Position numbers and translations under genes: made by a program. Positions 1-6,129 of a stretch of 22,293 bases of DNA are shown here, one piece after another. The stretch spans positions 1 to 22,293 of IMG/VR virus record IMGVR_UViG_3300034630_000006, one strand, 5' to 3'. Positions within the stretch are counted from its first letter, which is position 1, and each line of letters opens with the position of its first letter. The notes beneath the pieces are model-generated. The model saw only the letters and a list, made by a program, of their open reading frames with translations. It did no database searches and had not been told where the DNA came from. The stretch is from a virus.

Positions 1-126
1 CAGAACGGCGCGCTCAAACGCTACCAGATCGACGCCGAACTCAACCTGAAACGCGAGCAGAACCTAGCCGAAATGGCCGGCGGCACGGCCCTGACGACGG
101 CGCATATCGGAGGGATGCCGGGATGA
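1..126 (+). CDS. C-terminal end of a portal-like protein (partial)
   Basis: The window opens inside a reading frame that runs from base 1 to a TGA at 124-126 and gives the last 41 residues of a protein. The tail is rich in Gln, Leu, Lys and Glu (AELNLKREQNLAEMAG), ending in a short Gly-rich stretch. This helical, charged C-terminus is the kind seen at the end of podovirus portal (head-tail connecting) proteins, and a portal gene is expected upstream of scaffold and capsid genes. That placement is the main argument; no catalytic or diagnostic motif is visible in so short a piece. The next ORF starts in an ATGA overlap at 123, which suggests translational coupling. Confidence 0.5.
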   Translation, partial: QNGALKRYQIDAELNLKREQNLAEMAGGTALTTAHIGGMPG

Positions 127-263
127 CGGACAGAAGGAACCGACTGGCTTACGATCCCAGCGGGCTTCTGACTGGCGGTTCGCTAGCCAAAGCGGCGGCG
201 ACGCCTGTTGAACTCAGGGAATTTCGCGACGAACGGGTTCTTTTTGGTCAAGCCGCCCCCTAA
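123..263 (+). CDS. small hypothetical phage protein, 46 aa
   Basis: The ATG at 123 overlaps the stop of the preceding portal-like gene (ATGA), the usual coupling in this operon. The frame gives 46 residues with a plausible phage-protein feel (AYDPSGLLTGGSLAKAA, then TPVELREFRDERVLFG) and stops at 261-263. I do not recognise a family. Immediately downstream, in another frame, about 25 residues also look protein-like (KFATTPEEEAEIIRRADEIGG, roughly 262-324), so the gene may once have been longer and now be frameshifted. It could instead be a complete small protein. No signal peptide or membrane segment is visible. Confidence 0.4.
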   Translation: MTDRRNRLAYDPSGLLTGGSLAKAAATPVELREFRDERVLFGQAAP

Positions 264-626
264 ATTTGCAACGACGCCCGAAGAGGAGGCTGAAATCATC
301 CGGCGCGCGGACGAGATTGGCGGCGGGGGAAGGGCGGGTTGCACGACTTCTGTGAGCGAGGCCGTCAGCGGCGTTGGTCTTTTTCGAGGGGTGCAGAAGA
401 GCGACTGGCCGGTTGTCCTGGATCGGCAGTTGAAATGTTGGCCCCTTTGGCTGATGCGTGTGAGACGATAGCCGCTGGTTGTCAGACGTCATGCGCTTCT
501 CGTCGCAATACGGGGATGATCGAAAGTCTCGCTTGCAGCCGGTAGGAGCCAAGCGCGCGTCGGCGCGATTGGCGACACGGTCAAGGACCTGCTATGAGCA
601 GCGAAACGCGCAGTGGAGGGGCATGC
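264..626 (+). other. gene-poor stretch before the amidohydrolase
   Basis: No convincing gene is visible on either strand. The first ~60 bases encode a protein-like fragment in a frame different from the ORF at 123-263, which may be the remains of its C-terminus. The rest has short overlapping ORFs with unnatural composition. I see no clear sigma-70 promoter or terminator. It probably marks the junction where the amidohydrolase gene was inserted into the head operon. Confidence 0.3.
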
Positions 627-1781
627 ATGTTTCTGATCGACCGTGAACTCGAGGCGTTGGCGGCCTTCAGGCAGGAGCTGCACCGGCGGCCGGAGATTTC
701 GGGCGAGGAGCGGGAGACGGCGGAAACGATCGTTGCGGCACTTGCCGAGACGAAGCCGGATGCGGTCGTCACCGGCCTCGGCGGGCATGGGGTGGCGGCG
801 GTCTATGAGGGCCCAGAGCCGGGGCCGACCGTGATGGTGCGGGCCGAGCTCGACGGGCTGCCGATCGAGGAAGTCTCCGAGATCGCCCATCGCTCCGAGA
901 TTTCGGGCAAGGGGCATCTTTGTGGTCATGACGGCCACATGACGATCCTGATGGCGCTTGCCAAGGGCTTTGCGCAGAGGCGACCGGCGAGGGGCCGGGC
1001 GATCCTGATGTTCCAGCCGGCGGAGGAAAATGGTGCTGGTGCTGCGGCCGTGCTTGCCGATCCGAAATTTGCCGGGATCAAGCCGGATCTCGTGTTTTCG
1101 CTGCACAACTTCCCGGGATTAAGCTTCGGCCACGCGGCGCTGCGCACCGGGCCTGTCAACTGTGCCTCGCGCGGCATGCGGATATCGCTTTCCGGCAAGA
1201 CGGCGCATGCCTCGACGCCGGAGGACGGCATTGCGCCCACCTTTGCTATGGCCACATTGCTGTCCGGGCTGACGGCGCTCGGCAACAACGGGCTGCTTAC
1301 CGAGGACTATACACTTGTTACGGTGACGCATGCCCGCCTCGGCGAGGCGGCCTTCGGCATCAGCCCGGGCTACGCCGAAATCTGGGCGACGCTGCGGACG
1401 CTGACCGACGAACGCATGGCCGATCTGGTTGCCCGCGCCGAGGCGTTGGTCGCGCAAGAGGCTGAGGCTGCGGGGCTGAAGGTGGCGATCGGCTACGAGG
1501 ACGTGTTCCACCAGTGCAGCAATGCGGAAATCGCCGTGAGCGCGCTCGCGCGCGCCATGGACGAGGAGGGCGTCAGCCACGACCGCGGCGAAGGCGTGCT
1601 CCCGATGAAGGGGTCGGAGGATTTCGGGCTCTTCGGGCGCGCGGCGCCCTCGGCGATGTTCTTCCTCGGCGCCGGCGAGAACCATGCGCGGCTGCACAAC
1701 CCGGACTATGATTTTCCCGATGGCCTGATCGGCATCGGCGCCAAGGTGTTCATGCGGGTGATCCGCAACGAACTGGGGTGA
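627..1781 (+). CDS. M20 (M20D-type) metallo-amidohydrolase
   Basis: The 384-residue protein has the length and motif order of M20D amidohydrolases (hippurate / N-acyl-amino-acid hydrolase group), cytosolic zinc or manganese enzymes that cleave N-acyl or amide bonds of amino-acid conjugates. Visible motifs are FRQELHRRPEISGEE at 14-28, VRAELDGLPIE at 71-81, the metal-binding CGHDGH at 99-104, QPAEENGAG at 130-138 with the catalytic Glu pair, LHNFPG at 159-164, the lid-domain GKTAHASTPEDG, and a late NHARLHNPDY with the last metal His. I chose the ATG at 627 because GGAGGG ends 6 bases upstream and the protein then begins like family members; an ATG at 594 in frame would add 11 residues. The gene looks intact, lies between portal-like and internal virion genes, and is not a normal phage head gene. 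The exact substrate cannot be read from the sequence. Confidence 0.93.
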   Translation: MFLIDRELEALAAFRQELHRRPEISGEERETAETIVAALAETKPDAVVTGLGGHGVAAVYEGPEPGPTVMVRAELDGLPIEEVSEIAHRSEISGKGHLCGHDGHMTILMALAKGFAQRRPARGRAILMFQPAEENGAGAAAVLADPKFAGIKPDLVFSLHNFPGLSFGHAALRTGPVNCASRGMRISLSGKTAHASTPEDGIAPTFAMATLLSGLTALGNNGLLTEDYTLVTVTHARLGEAAFGISPGYAEIWATLRTLTDERMADLVARAEALVAQEAEAAGLKVAIGYEDVFHQCSNAEIAVSALARAMDEEGVSHDRGEGVLPMKGSEDFGLFGRAAPSAMFFLGAGENHARLHNPDYDFPDGLIGIGAKVFMRVIRNELG

Positions 1782-2077
1782 GGGCGGTCGAAGGTCGCTA
1801 GCGCGCGCGGTCGTCATCCCGCCCACCGGAACTGCTCTCGCTCGGGAGCAGCAGGCGAGTAGCTCCCTGCAAACGCCCGATTTCTCGTTCACGTGCGCGC
1901 CCCGCATTCATGCGGCGCGCGTTTGCACCTTTCCTAGAAGACCTTCCGTTCGTTTCGTCGCTTTAACCTGACGCTGACTGCGAAGTCGGTCCGATCTTGC
2001 GATCCAGTAGCGACTGGGCCGCGGGCGCAAACGCGTGTGGCCGAGAGGCGGCGGAAGCCAACCACCGGAGTAGATCA
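1782..2077 (+). other. intergenic region with two stem-loops after the amidohydrolase
   Basis: No gene is supported here. Two inverted repeats are visible: CTGCTC (1832-1837) with GAGCAG (1846-1851), and a longer one at about 1893-1921 in which CCGCAT pairs with ATGCGG and flanking GCGCG pairs with CGCGC across one mismatch. Only short T runs follow the second, so it is at best a weak terminator for the amidohydrolase. A GGAG at 2067-2070 serves the next gene. Confidence 0.4.
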
Positions 2078-3058
2078 ATGACGACCACGCGCAAAGCGGC
2101 ACGATATGATCAAACCGCCAGGCCGGCCCCGAAAACGGCACAGCTCCCGAGGCAAGCGACTGCCCTTGATATGAGCGCCTTCCGCTACCCTGATCGCCGC
2201 CAGCCGGAAATCCTGGATGCCCAGCCTACCGGCGCTCAAGCGGGACGTGCACAATTGTTCGCGCAGGCTGACCGCGAAACGGAGCAGCGGGCGCTTCAGA
2301 GCTTGCTCGCCCGCCGGGAAGCAGAGGCGGAAGCTGCAAGAGAGCAACAGGCGCGTGCCGCCGAGGCGGCTGAAAATCAGCGCATCAAAAGACACCAGGA
2401 CGAGTTCAACGCCGCCCCCTGGTACCAAAAGGCGGCGGTTGCAACGCAAGACATCATGGGCATTACAACCGATTCCGCCACGTTCGGTGCGATGAAGTAT
2501 CCGGTCGCCGCACTGGAGGCGGCAACCTCTGATGAAACCTTCGACCAGCGACTGAAAGCCTATGACGACAATCTGCAGGCCGCTCGTGATCGTGCAGGGT
2601 CCGCCGCATTGGCGGCCCAGCTCGCCGGCGGAATTGCGACAGGGGCCGCGCTGGAAAAGTCCGGATTGGCACTGGCAAGTAACCCTGTGGCCAAGAACAT
2701 GGCCGGTTGGAAGGGGCATGTTGCTCGCGGCGGCAGGAGCGCCATCGATGGCGCCGTGCAGGGGTTTGCCGAAGCGGTGTTTCGTGGAGAGCCGATTGGT
2801 CGGGGAACGCTGACCGGTGCGGTCTCAGGTCTCGGTGGCAGCGTGACCGGTGATATGGTTTTTCCGGCCGCCAACCCGGTTCCAAAGGTCAACCATGATC
2901 CGCTGGACTTCATCGACGCGGCCAATGGCCTAGCCGGCGCTGCGGCCGGCGAAGCGGTCGGGCAGACCTACGACTCCATCAAGGACTATCTTGCTGACCG
3001 TCCGCGCAGGGCCAGTGCATACACTAATTCCGGCTGGCAAAACCGCGAAAGATATTAG
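2078..3058 (+). CDS. probable internal virion / ejection-type structural protein
   Basis: The 326-residue protein has a disordered N-terminus (1-55), a highly charged, Ala/Glu/Arg-rich coiled coil at about 60-110, then APWYQKAAVATQDIMGITTDSATFG (113-137) followed by a region containing RLKAYDDNLQAARDRAG and long Gly/Ala-rich hydrophobic stretches. The combination of WYQK, a TFG motif and a charged helix followed by Gly/Ala-rich segments recalls proteins annotated as internal virion or structural proteins in proteobacterial podoviruses; this is pattern memory, not a proven homology. The ATG at 2078 has GGAG seven bases upstream and is preferred over in-frame starts back to 1997. Its position between portal-like and scaffold genes agrees with a virion role. 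An accessory block begins directly after it. Confidence 0.5.
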   Translation: MTTTRKAARYDQTARPAPKTAQLPRQATALDMSAFRYPDRRQPEILDAQPTGAQAGRAQLFAQADRETEQRALQSLLARREAEAEAAREQQARAAEAAENQRIKRHQDEFNAAPWYQKAAVATQDIMGITTDSATFGAMKYPVAALEAATSDETFDQRLKAYDDNLQAARDRAGSAALAAQLAGGIATGAALEKSGLALASNPVAKNMAGWKGHVARGGRSAIDGAVQGFAEAVFRGEPIGRGTLTGAVSGLGGSVTGDMVFPAANPVPKVNHDPLDFIDAANGLAGAAAGEAVGQTYDSIKDYLADRPRRASAYTNSGWQNRERY

Positions 3059-3160
3059 AGCATGCCGGCCTAGGACAGGAAGGCGATTGAGCGACGTCGG
3101 GTGCGCGGGCGGGAAGGCATTGCCCACCCGAATGACCAGGCCATCAAAAGGAGGTGACGC

Positions 3161-3451
3161 ATGAGAGGCGTGATCTGCAGGCTGGCCTTGTGCCTGGCGG
3201 TTGTCCTCACCTGCGCGCCCGTCGCGCGATCTGCGGACGTCCCGACGGCAGCAGGTCGGACGGTGCCGGATGCCGGAGCGGCCGAGACTGAGGGCAGCAT
3301 CGCGGCCTTCCTGAAATCCAACCCGAATTGCCTCGAATTTACCGATCAATGCTCGCACTGCGCTGTCGTCAACGGCGTTGCCGAGTGCTCGACGGCGGAG
3401 ATTGCCTGCATCAAGCGGGAAAACCAATGCACCAAATGGGCAGGCAAGTAG
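3161..3451 (+). CDS. small secreted Cys-rich protein
   Basis: A strong AGGAGG sits about 8 bases before the ATG at 3161. The first ~25 residues form a classical Sec signal peptide (basic RGVICR, hydrophobic LALCLAVVLTC, cleavage near ARSA). The mature ~70-residue protein ends in a compact domain with six Cys (NPNCLEFTDQCSHC, then GVAECSTAEIACIKRENQC), probably paired as disulfides in the periplasm. No function is recognisable. It runs towards the minus-strand gene that ends at 3459, leaving only 7 bases between the two stops, and it opens the first accessory block. No LexA-like box is visible upstream. Confidence 0.75.
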   Translation: MRGVICRLALCLAVVLTCAPVARSADVPTAAGRTVPDAGAAETEGSIAAFLKSNPNCLEFTDQCSHCAVVNGVAECSTAEIACIKRENQCTKWAGK

Positions 3452-3458
3452 AGCCGTG

Positions 3459-3698
3459 CTAAAGCCCGGACTGCAGACAAGGGGCGCCGACTACTTCCGT
3501 TGCCAAGGCTCTTCGGGCAAACTTCAATGCGGCGTGCACCGCCAATTTGATCGGCACGGCGATGAGGAGAACGAGCGCCAACTGGACCAGGAACGATTGC
3601 TCCGGGAAGGTGTGTTCGACAAACCGTATGATCAGAAAGCCAATTGCCAGGTCGACCACCAATTCGACGAGCTCAGACTTCTTGGATTTTTCGGACAC
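3459..3698 (-). CDS. small membrane protein, paralogue A
   Basis: From a GTG at 3698 the product is 79 residues: a basic SEKSKK start, then two hydrophobic segments (LVVDLAIGFLIIRFV, and LVQLALVLLIAVPIKLAV) separated by EHTFPEQSF, and a basic end. It aligns along its length with the product of 3791-3997: both share KSKK, then D/EHxFPExxFLV, then a second hydrophobic segment with VP. That alignment decides the GTG start; an in-frame ATG at 3740 is possible but lacks a ribosome binding site. It is the last of three minus-strand genes that probably form one operon read from the box-bearing repeat at 4464-4501. Function unknown; holin-like, toxin-like or exclusion roles are all conceivable. Confidence 0.6.
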   Translation of the reverse strand: MSEKSKKSELVELVVDLAIGFLIIRFVEHTFPEQSFLVQLALVLLIAVPIKLAVHAALKFARRALATEVVGAPCLQSGL

Positions 3699-3790
3699 TG
3701 GGATTTCTTGTTGACGACGGCTCGAGCGTGGACCTGACATGCAGAAGGTGACTACACGGTCCGCTTCGGGCGCGCAGTGACCGAACTCTG

Positions 3791-3997
3791 TTACTTGCGT
3801 CGCCAGTTCCTGCTACCGAAGACGACTGCCGCATCGAGCGCAATGCCGACTGGCAAGATCACGGCGAGGCTGGCAGCCGCCCGAACCAAGAACGTCGATT
3901 CCGGGAAAGCGTGGTCGATGACCTTTGAAACCAACAGGACGAGGGCAACGCCGATCGCGACGCGGAAGAATTCAAATTTTTTGGATTTTGCGGGCAT
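3791..3997 (-). CDS. small membrane protein, paralogue B
   Basis: This 68-residue protein starts MPAKSKKFEFF and has two hydrophobic helices (RVAIGVALVLLVSKVI and AAASLAVILPVGIALDAAVVF) joined by DHAFPESTFLV, ending in the basic NWRRK. An AGG lies 8-9 bases upstream of the ATG at 3997. The similarity to the gene at 3459-3698 is clear by eye, including the conserved HxFPExxFLV loop, so the two arose by tandem duplication and then diverged. I see no known family. It sits between the other two membrane-protein genes of the minus-strand operon. Confidence 0.65.
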   Translation of the reverse strand: MPAKSKKFEFFRVAIGVALVLLVSKVIDHAFPESTFLVRAAASLAVILPVGIALDAAVVFGSRNWRRK

Positions 3998-4069
3998 TGG
4001 ATGACCTGAGGCTCCACGGTTCGATAAGCGGCAATTGCCCGTCGAAGGCGATTTGGTCCAGCGCGCCGG

Positions 4070-4366
4070 TTAAAACCCGCGGGTGACGGCGAGGTAAGCG
4101 ACCAGGCACAGGACCCAGAATAGCGCGGCAAAGAGTGTGCCCATACCCGAGCTGAGCAGATAGCGGCCGTTTTCCTGGTGCTTCAGGCCCAACCAGTTGA
4201 AGCCGGTGCCGGCGGCGTAGAGGTCTTCAACCTTTATCCTGCCGAAGCTGAGGAACGGTACGAGGACGCGCGCCACACGATGCAGGAGAAAGCCGACGAC
4301 GATGATATCGAGAATGTCGAGGACGATCCCAGCGATGGCGTCCAGGGCAACTCCGACTTTCTTCAT
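4070..4366 (-). CDS. two-helix membrane protein
   Basis: The 98-residue product starts MKKVGVALDAIAG with GGGGA about 8 bases upstream on the minus strand. It has a first hydrophobic region at about 5-28 (IAGIVLDILDIIVVGFLL), a soluble loop with SFGRIKVEDLYAAGTGFNWLG and a second hydrophobic segment at about 76-94 (LFAALFWVLCLVAYLAV). It is the first gene of the minus-strand operon, beginning about 108 bases from the LexA-like box copy at 4483-4497. In-frame starts up to 4519 exist but would run through that box. No family is recognised; the product is predicted to be an inner-membrane protein. Confidence 0.6.
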   Translation of the reverse strand: MKKVGVALDAIAGIVLDILDIIVVGFLLHRVARVLVPFLSFGRIKVEDLYAAGTGFNWLGLKHQENGRYLLSSGMGTLFAALFWVLCLVAYLAVTRGF

Positions 4367-4463
4367 GCTGCAAATCCCCGAGATGTCAAACCGATGCCAC
4401 CGAGATAACGGCGAAGGCAAACAAAACTTCGACGCGCGGTAAAGTGGCGGTCGCCATCGTGCT

Positions 4464-4501
4464 TTCGCACATGGGTAGCGCGGAACAAAAGCAGAATCAA
4501 G
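4464..4501. repeat. 38-bp direct repeat, copy 1
   Basis: This stretch matches 5713-5750 at 36 of 38 positions, the only differences being TG (4472-4473) versus GC (5721-5722). The last 28 bases (4474-4501) are identical in the two copies. Each copy lies in the gap between a leftward gene (here 4366) and a rightward gene (here 4614) and contains a LexA-like box, so it is a duplicated control region and not a random repeat. Confidence 0.9.
4472..4500 (-). promoter_or_regulatory. candidate SOS-controlled promoter with LexA-like box
   Basis: Positions 4483-4497 read GAACAAAAGCAGAAT, that is ATTC-N7-GTTC on the minus strand, matching 7 of 8 fixed bases of the GTTC-N7-GTTC box known for alphaproteobacterial LexA. 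Reading leftward, TTGATT (4500-4495) and TACCCA (4477-4472) are 17 bases apart, a plausible if weak sigma-70 pair that the box overlaps. It would drive the membrane-protein genes from 4366 leftward; control of the rightward gene at 4614 is also possible. Confidence 0.5.
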
Positions 4502-4613
4502 CCCCATCACATTCGGCACGTTCCGCGAGAGTAGCCAATTCAGACTGGCCGCGTCGCGCGTGGGAACGCTCGCAATTTCCGACCTGCAACGACCATTTCA
4601 GAAGGACCATGCC

Positions 4614-5231
4614 ATGGAAGATTTCATTTTTCCGGGCCGTGCGAAGCCCGGCTCCGGAACCGTTGACAAGCGCAATCTGCCAAGCCGCGGCGCGGGAAAT
4701 CTAAGCCCCGAGGATGCGAGGGCCTATGCCGACGACCTTTTGCGCAGCGCTCTTGAGGACCCGTCGGCATATACGGCGGAAGGGCTGCGGAAATCTCTGG
4801 GTAAGCTGTCTGAGGGTGGTGACGGGACCTACAGCGCCAGGCCGCGGAAGGGCCTCGGTGGGATGCAGGGAAATCTTGAGGGCGTAAAGACCGAACTTAA
4901 CACCCTGCAGTCCGAGGTCAAGAACGTCGACGGGATGGCGGCTCTGAAGGATATCGTTTCGTCGATCCAATCGATGCAGGAGCTGCTGGCCGACAAGGAA
5001 CAACAGGGCTTCTATGAGGATCCTTATAGAAATCAGCCGAAGTTGCCGGACAATTGCGAAGAGCTCCCCTGGAACAACTCATCGCAGGCGCGGCCCATTT
5101 CCCTCGGGGCCTCGAATGGCAACAAGGATGCGCCACAGCCCTTCCGCTGCGTAACGCCTCCTACGCCCTGGAACAACCCGAAGCGGCAGCCCATTTCACT
5201 GAGGAAAGCGCTCGACACATGGAGGGAGTGA
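4614..5231 (+). CDS. unknown protein with a repeated PWNN...PISL motif
   Basis: The 205-residue product begins MEDFIFPGRAKPG; GAAGGA seven bases before the ATG at 4614 supports this start over a GTG at 4560. It is hydrophilic, with a helical, charged centre (GNLEGVKTELNTLQSEVKNV, then an Ile/Gln-rich helix) likely to form a coiled coil. The C-terminal third carries two copies of a short motif: LPWNNSSQARPISLGAS and TPWNNPKRQPISLRKAL. No signal peptide, membrane segment or known domain is visible. It may be a virion or effector-like protein; I cannot choose. Its stop is 13 bases from the stop of the minus-strand gene 5245-5655. The upstream gap contains repeat copy 1. Confidence 0.65.
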   Translation: MEDFIFPGRAKPGSGTVDKRNLPSRGAGNLSPEDARAYADDLLRSALEDPSAYTAEGLRKSLGKLSEGGDGTYSARPRKGLGGMQGNLEGVKTELNTLQSEVKNVDGMAALKDIVSSIQSMQELLADKEQQGFYEDPYRNQPKLPDNCEELPWNNSSQARPISLGASNGNKDAPQPFRCVTPPTPWNNPKRQPISLRKALDTWRE

Positions 5232-5244
5232 GGGGTCGTTCTGG

Positions 5245-5655
5245 CTATTTGAGGCTTTCGAGCGCGATGTAGAGTGTGCCGAGTTTCAGGCGGCCGGCGC
5301 CTGTCTTGTAGTAGAGCACTTCGGCGTGCGGGCGGACGTTTGCGACGGAGGTCTCGTAAGTTCCATCCGCGAAGAAGCAGCAGGGATTGTCGCCATCCCA
5401 GGACGACGCAACACGCAGGCGGTAGCTGTCGTAGCCCATGAAGAAGCGTAAGCCGATCTCATAATCGCCGACCGTGAGGGTGCAGACGCTGTTATCGCCG
5501 CACCAGTTCGTCGCGTGATCAAAGGTCTTGTCGTCCTTGAGCAGAAAGGCCTTGACGAGGTAGCGCGGCTCTCCCGATTGGCCGCTCGCCGAGGTGGGCG
5601 AAACCGCTGCGGCCAGAAGCAGGCCTGCCAATCCCAGGCTCGATAGTCTTCTCAT
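5245..5655 (-). CDS. secreted beta-rich protein of unknown function
   Basis: From the ATG at 5655 (GAGGAA just upstream) the product is 136 residues, beginning with a signal peptide (MRRLSSLGLAGLLLAAAVSP, cleavage near SAS-GQ). The mature part looks like a small beta-rich domain: YLVKAFLLKDDKTFDHAT, WCGDNSVCTLTVGDYEIGLRFF, then DNPCCFFADGTYETSV and a final LYYKTGAGRLKLGTLYIALE. Four Cys (a CxxxxxC pair and a CC pair) suit disulfides in the periplasm. I do not recognise the family. An in-frame ATG at 5685 would put 10 extra residues before the signal peptide and is less likely. The gene reads leftward from the second repeat copy. Confidence 0.7.
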   Translation of the reverse strand: MRRLSSLGLAGLLLAAAVSPTSASGQSGEPRYLVKAFLLKDDKTFDHATNWCGDNSVCTLTVGDYEIGLRFFMGYDSYRLRVASSWDGDNPCCFFADGTYETSVANVRPHAEVLYYKTGAGRLKLGTLYIALESLK

Positions 5656-5712
5656 GGGTTCCTCGTTCGATAGACACGCGCGCATGTGACCTAGAGTGGC
5701 AGATTGCTCTGG

Positions 5713-5750
5713 TTCGCACAGCGGTAGCGCGGAACAAAAGCAGAATCAAG
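5713..5750. repeat. 38-bp direct repeat, copy 2
   Basis: Same orientation as 4464-4501, with 36 of 38 bases identical and a perfect 28-bp core at 5723-5750. The two copies bracket a 1.2-kb unit holding one rightward and one leftward gene, so homologous exchange between them could delete or swap that unit. Confidence 0.9.
5721..5749 (-). promoter_or_regulatory. candidate SOS-controlled promoter with LexA-like box, copy 2
   Basis: GAACAAAAGCAGAAT at 5732-5746 is identical to the box in copy 1 and fits the alphaproteobacterial LexA box at 7 of 8 fixed bases. On the minus strand TTGATT (5749-5744) is followed 17 bases on by TACCGC (5726-5721), a poor -10. It lies 66 bases upstream of the secreted-protein gene starting at 5655 and 60 bases before the plus-strand gene at 5810. 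Confidence 0.5.
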
Positions 5751-5809
5751 GCAGCGTTCGACGCAAAATTTCGATCGAAAGCAATCGCTCTCCAACTGAG
5801 GTCCACAGC

Positions 5810-6046
5810 ATGAAACCTGAGGAACGGGCAGCGGCTGCGCGCGCCATTCTCGACGTGCCTTTTTTCAACGAGGTGATGAACGAGCTGGAATGGGCGGCGA
5901 TCAACGGCTGCATCCATGCCGGCCTTACCGACGATGCCGGGCGGGCGGCCCATGCGGCCGAAGCCCGCGCGATCAGAAACTTCCGGGCCAAGCTCAAGTT
6001 CCTGACGGAGCAAGCCAAGGCTGACGGCAAGGGCGCACCCGCCTGA
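5810..6046 (+). CDS. small cytosolic phage protein upstream of scaffold
   Basis: The 78-residue product (MKPEERAAAARAILDVPFFNEV, then ELEWAAINGCIHAG and AIRNFRAKLKFL) is a helical, soluble protein. GAGG eight bases upstream supports the ATG at 5810. It precedes the scaffold gene in the same direction and resembles small proteins commonly found between connector and scaffold genes of podovirus-like phages, although I cannot assign it to a named family. No signal peptide or membrane helix is visible. It marks the return to core head genes after the accessory block. Confidence 0.65.
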   Translation: MKPEERAAAARAILDVPFFNEVMNELEWAAINGCIHAGLTDDAGRAAHAAEARAIRNFRAKLKFLTEQAKADGKGAPA

Positions 6047-6066
6047 CGGGCAAGCGCTTTCACCAG

Positions 6067-6105
6067 GGCATTCCATCCGAGCGGCAAACGCCGCGCGTGA
6101 ATGCC
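6067..6105 (+). other. two-part stem-loop before the scaffold gene
   Basis: GGCATTC (6067-6073) pairs with GAATGCC (6099-6105), and inside it GCGGC (6081-6085) pairs with GCCGC (6090-6094) around an AAAC loop. No T run follows, so it does not look like an intrinsic terminator. It may be an RNA processing or stability element between the small ORF and the scaffold gene. Confidence 0.5.
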
Positions 6106-6129
6106 TCACCTACCTAAAAAGGTCACGCC

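Noticed and set aside
5661-5673. GTTC...GTTC near 5661-5673 as a further LexA box
   Set aside because: The two GTTC elements are separated by 3 bases, not 7, and the 7-base position has ACGC.
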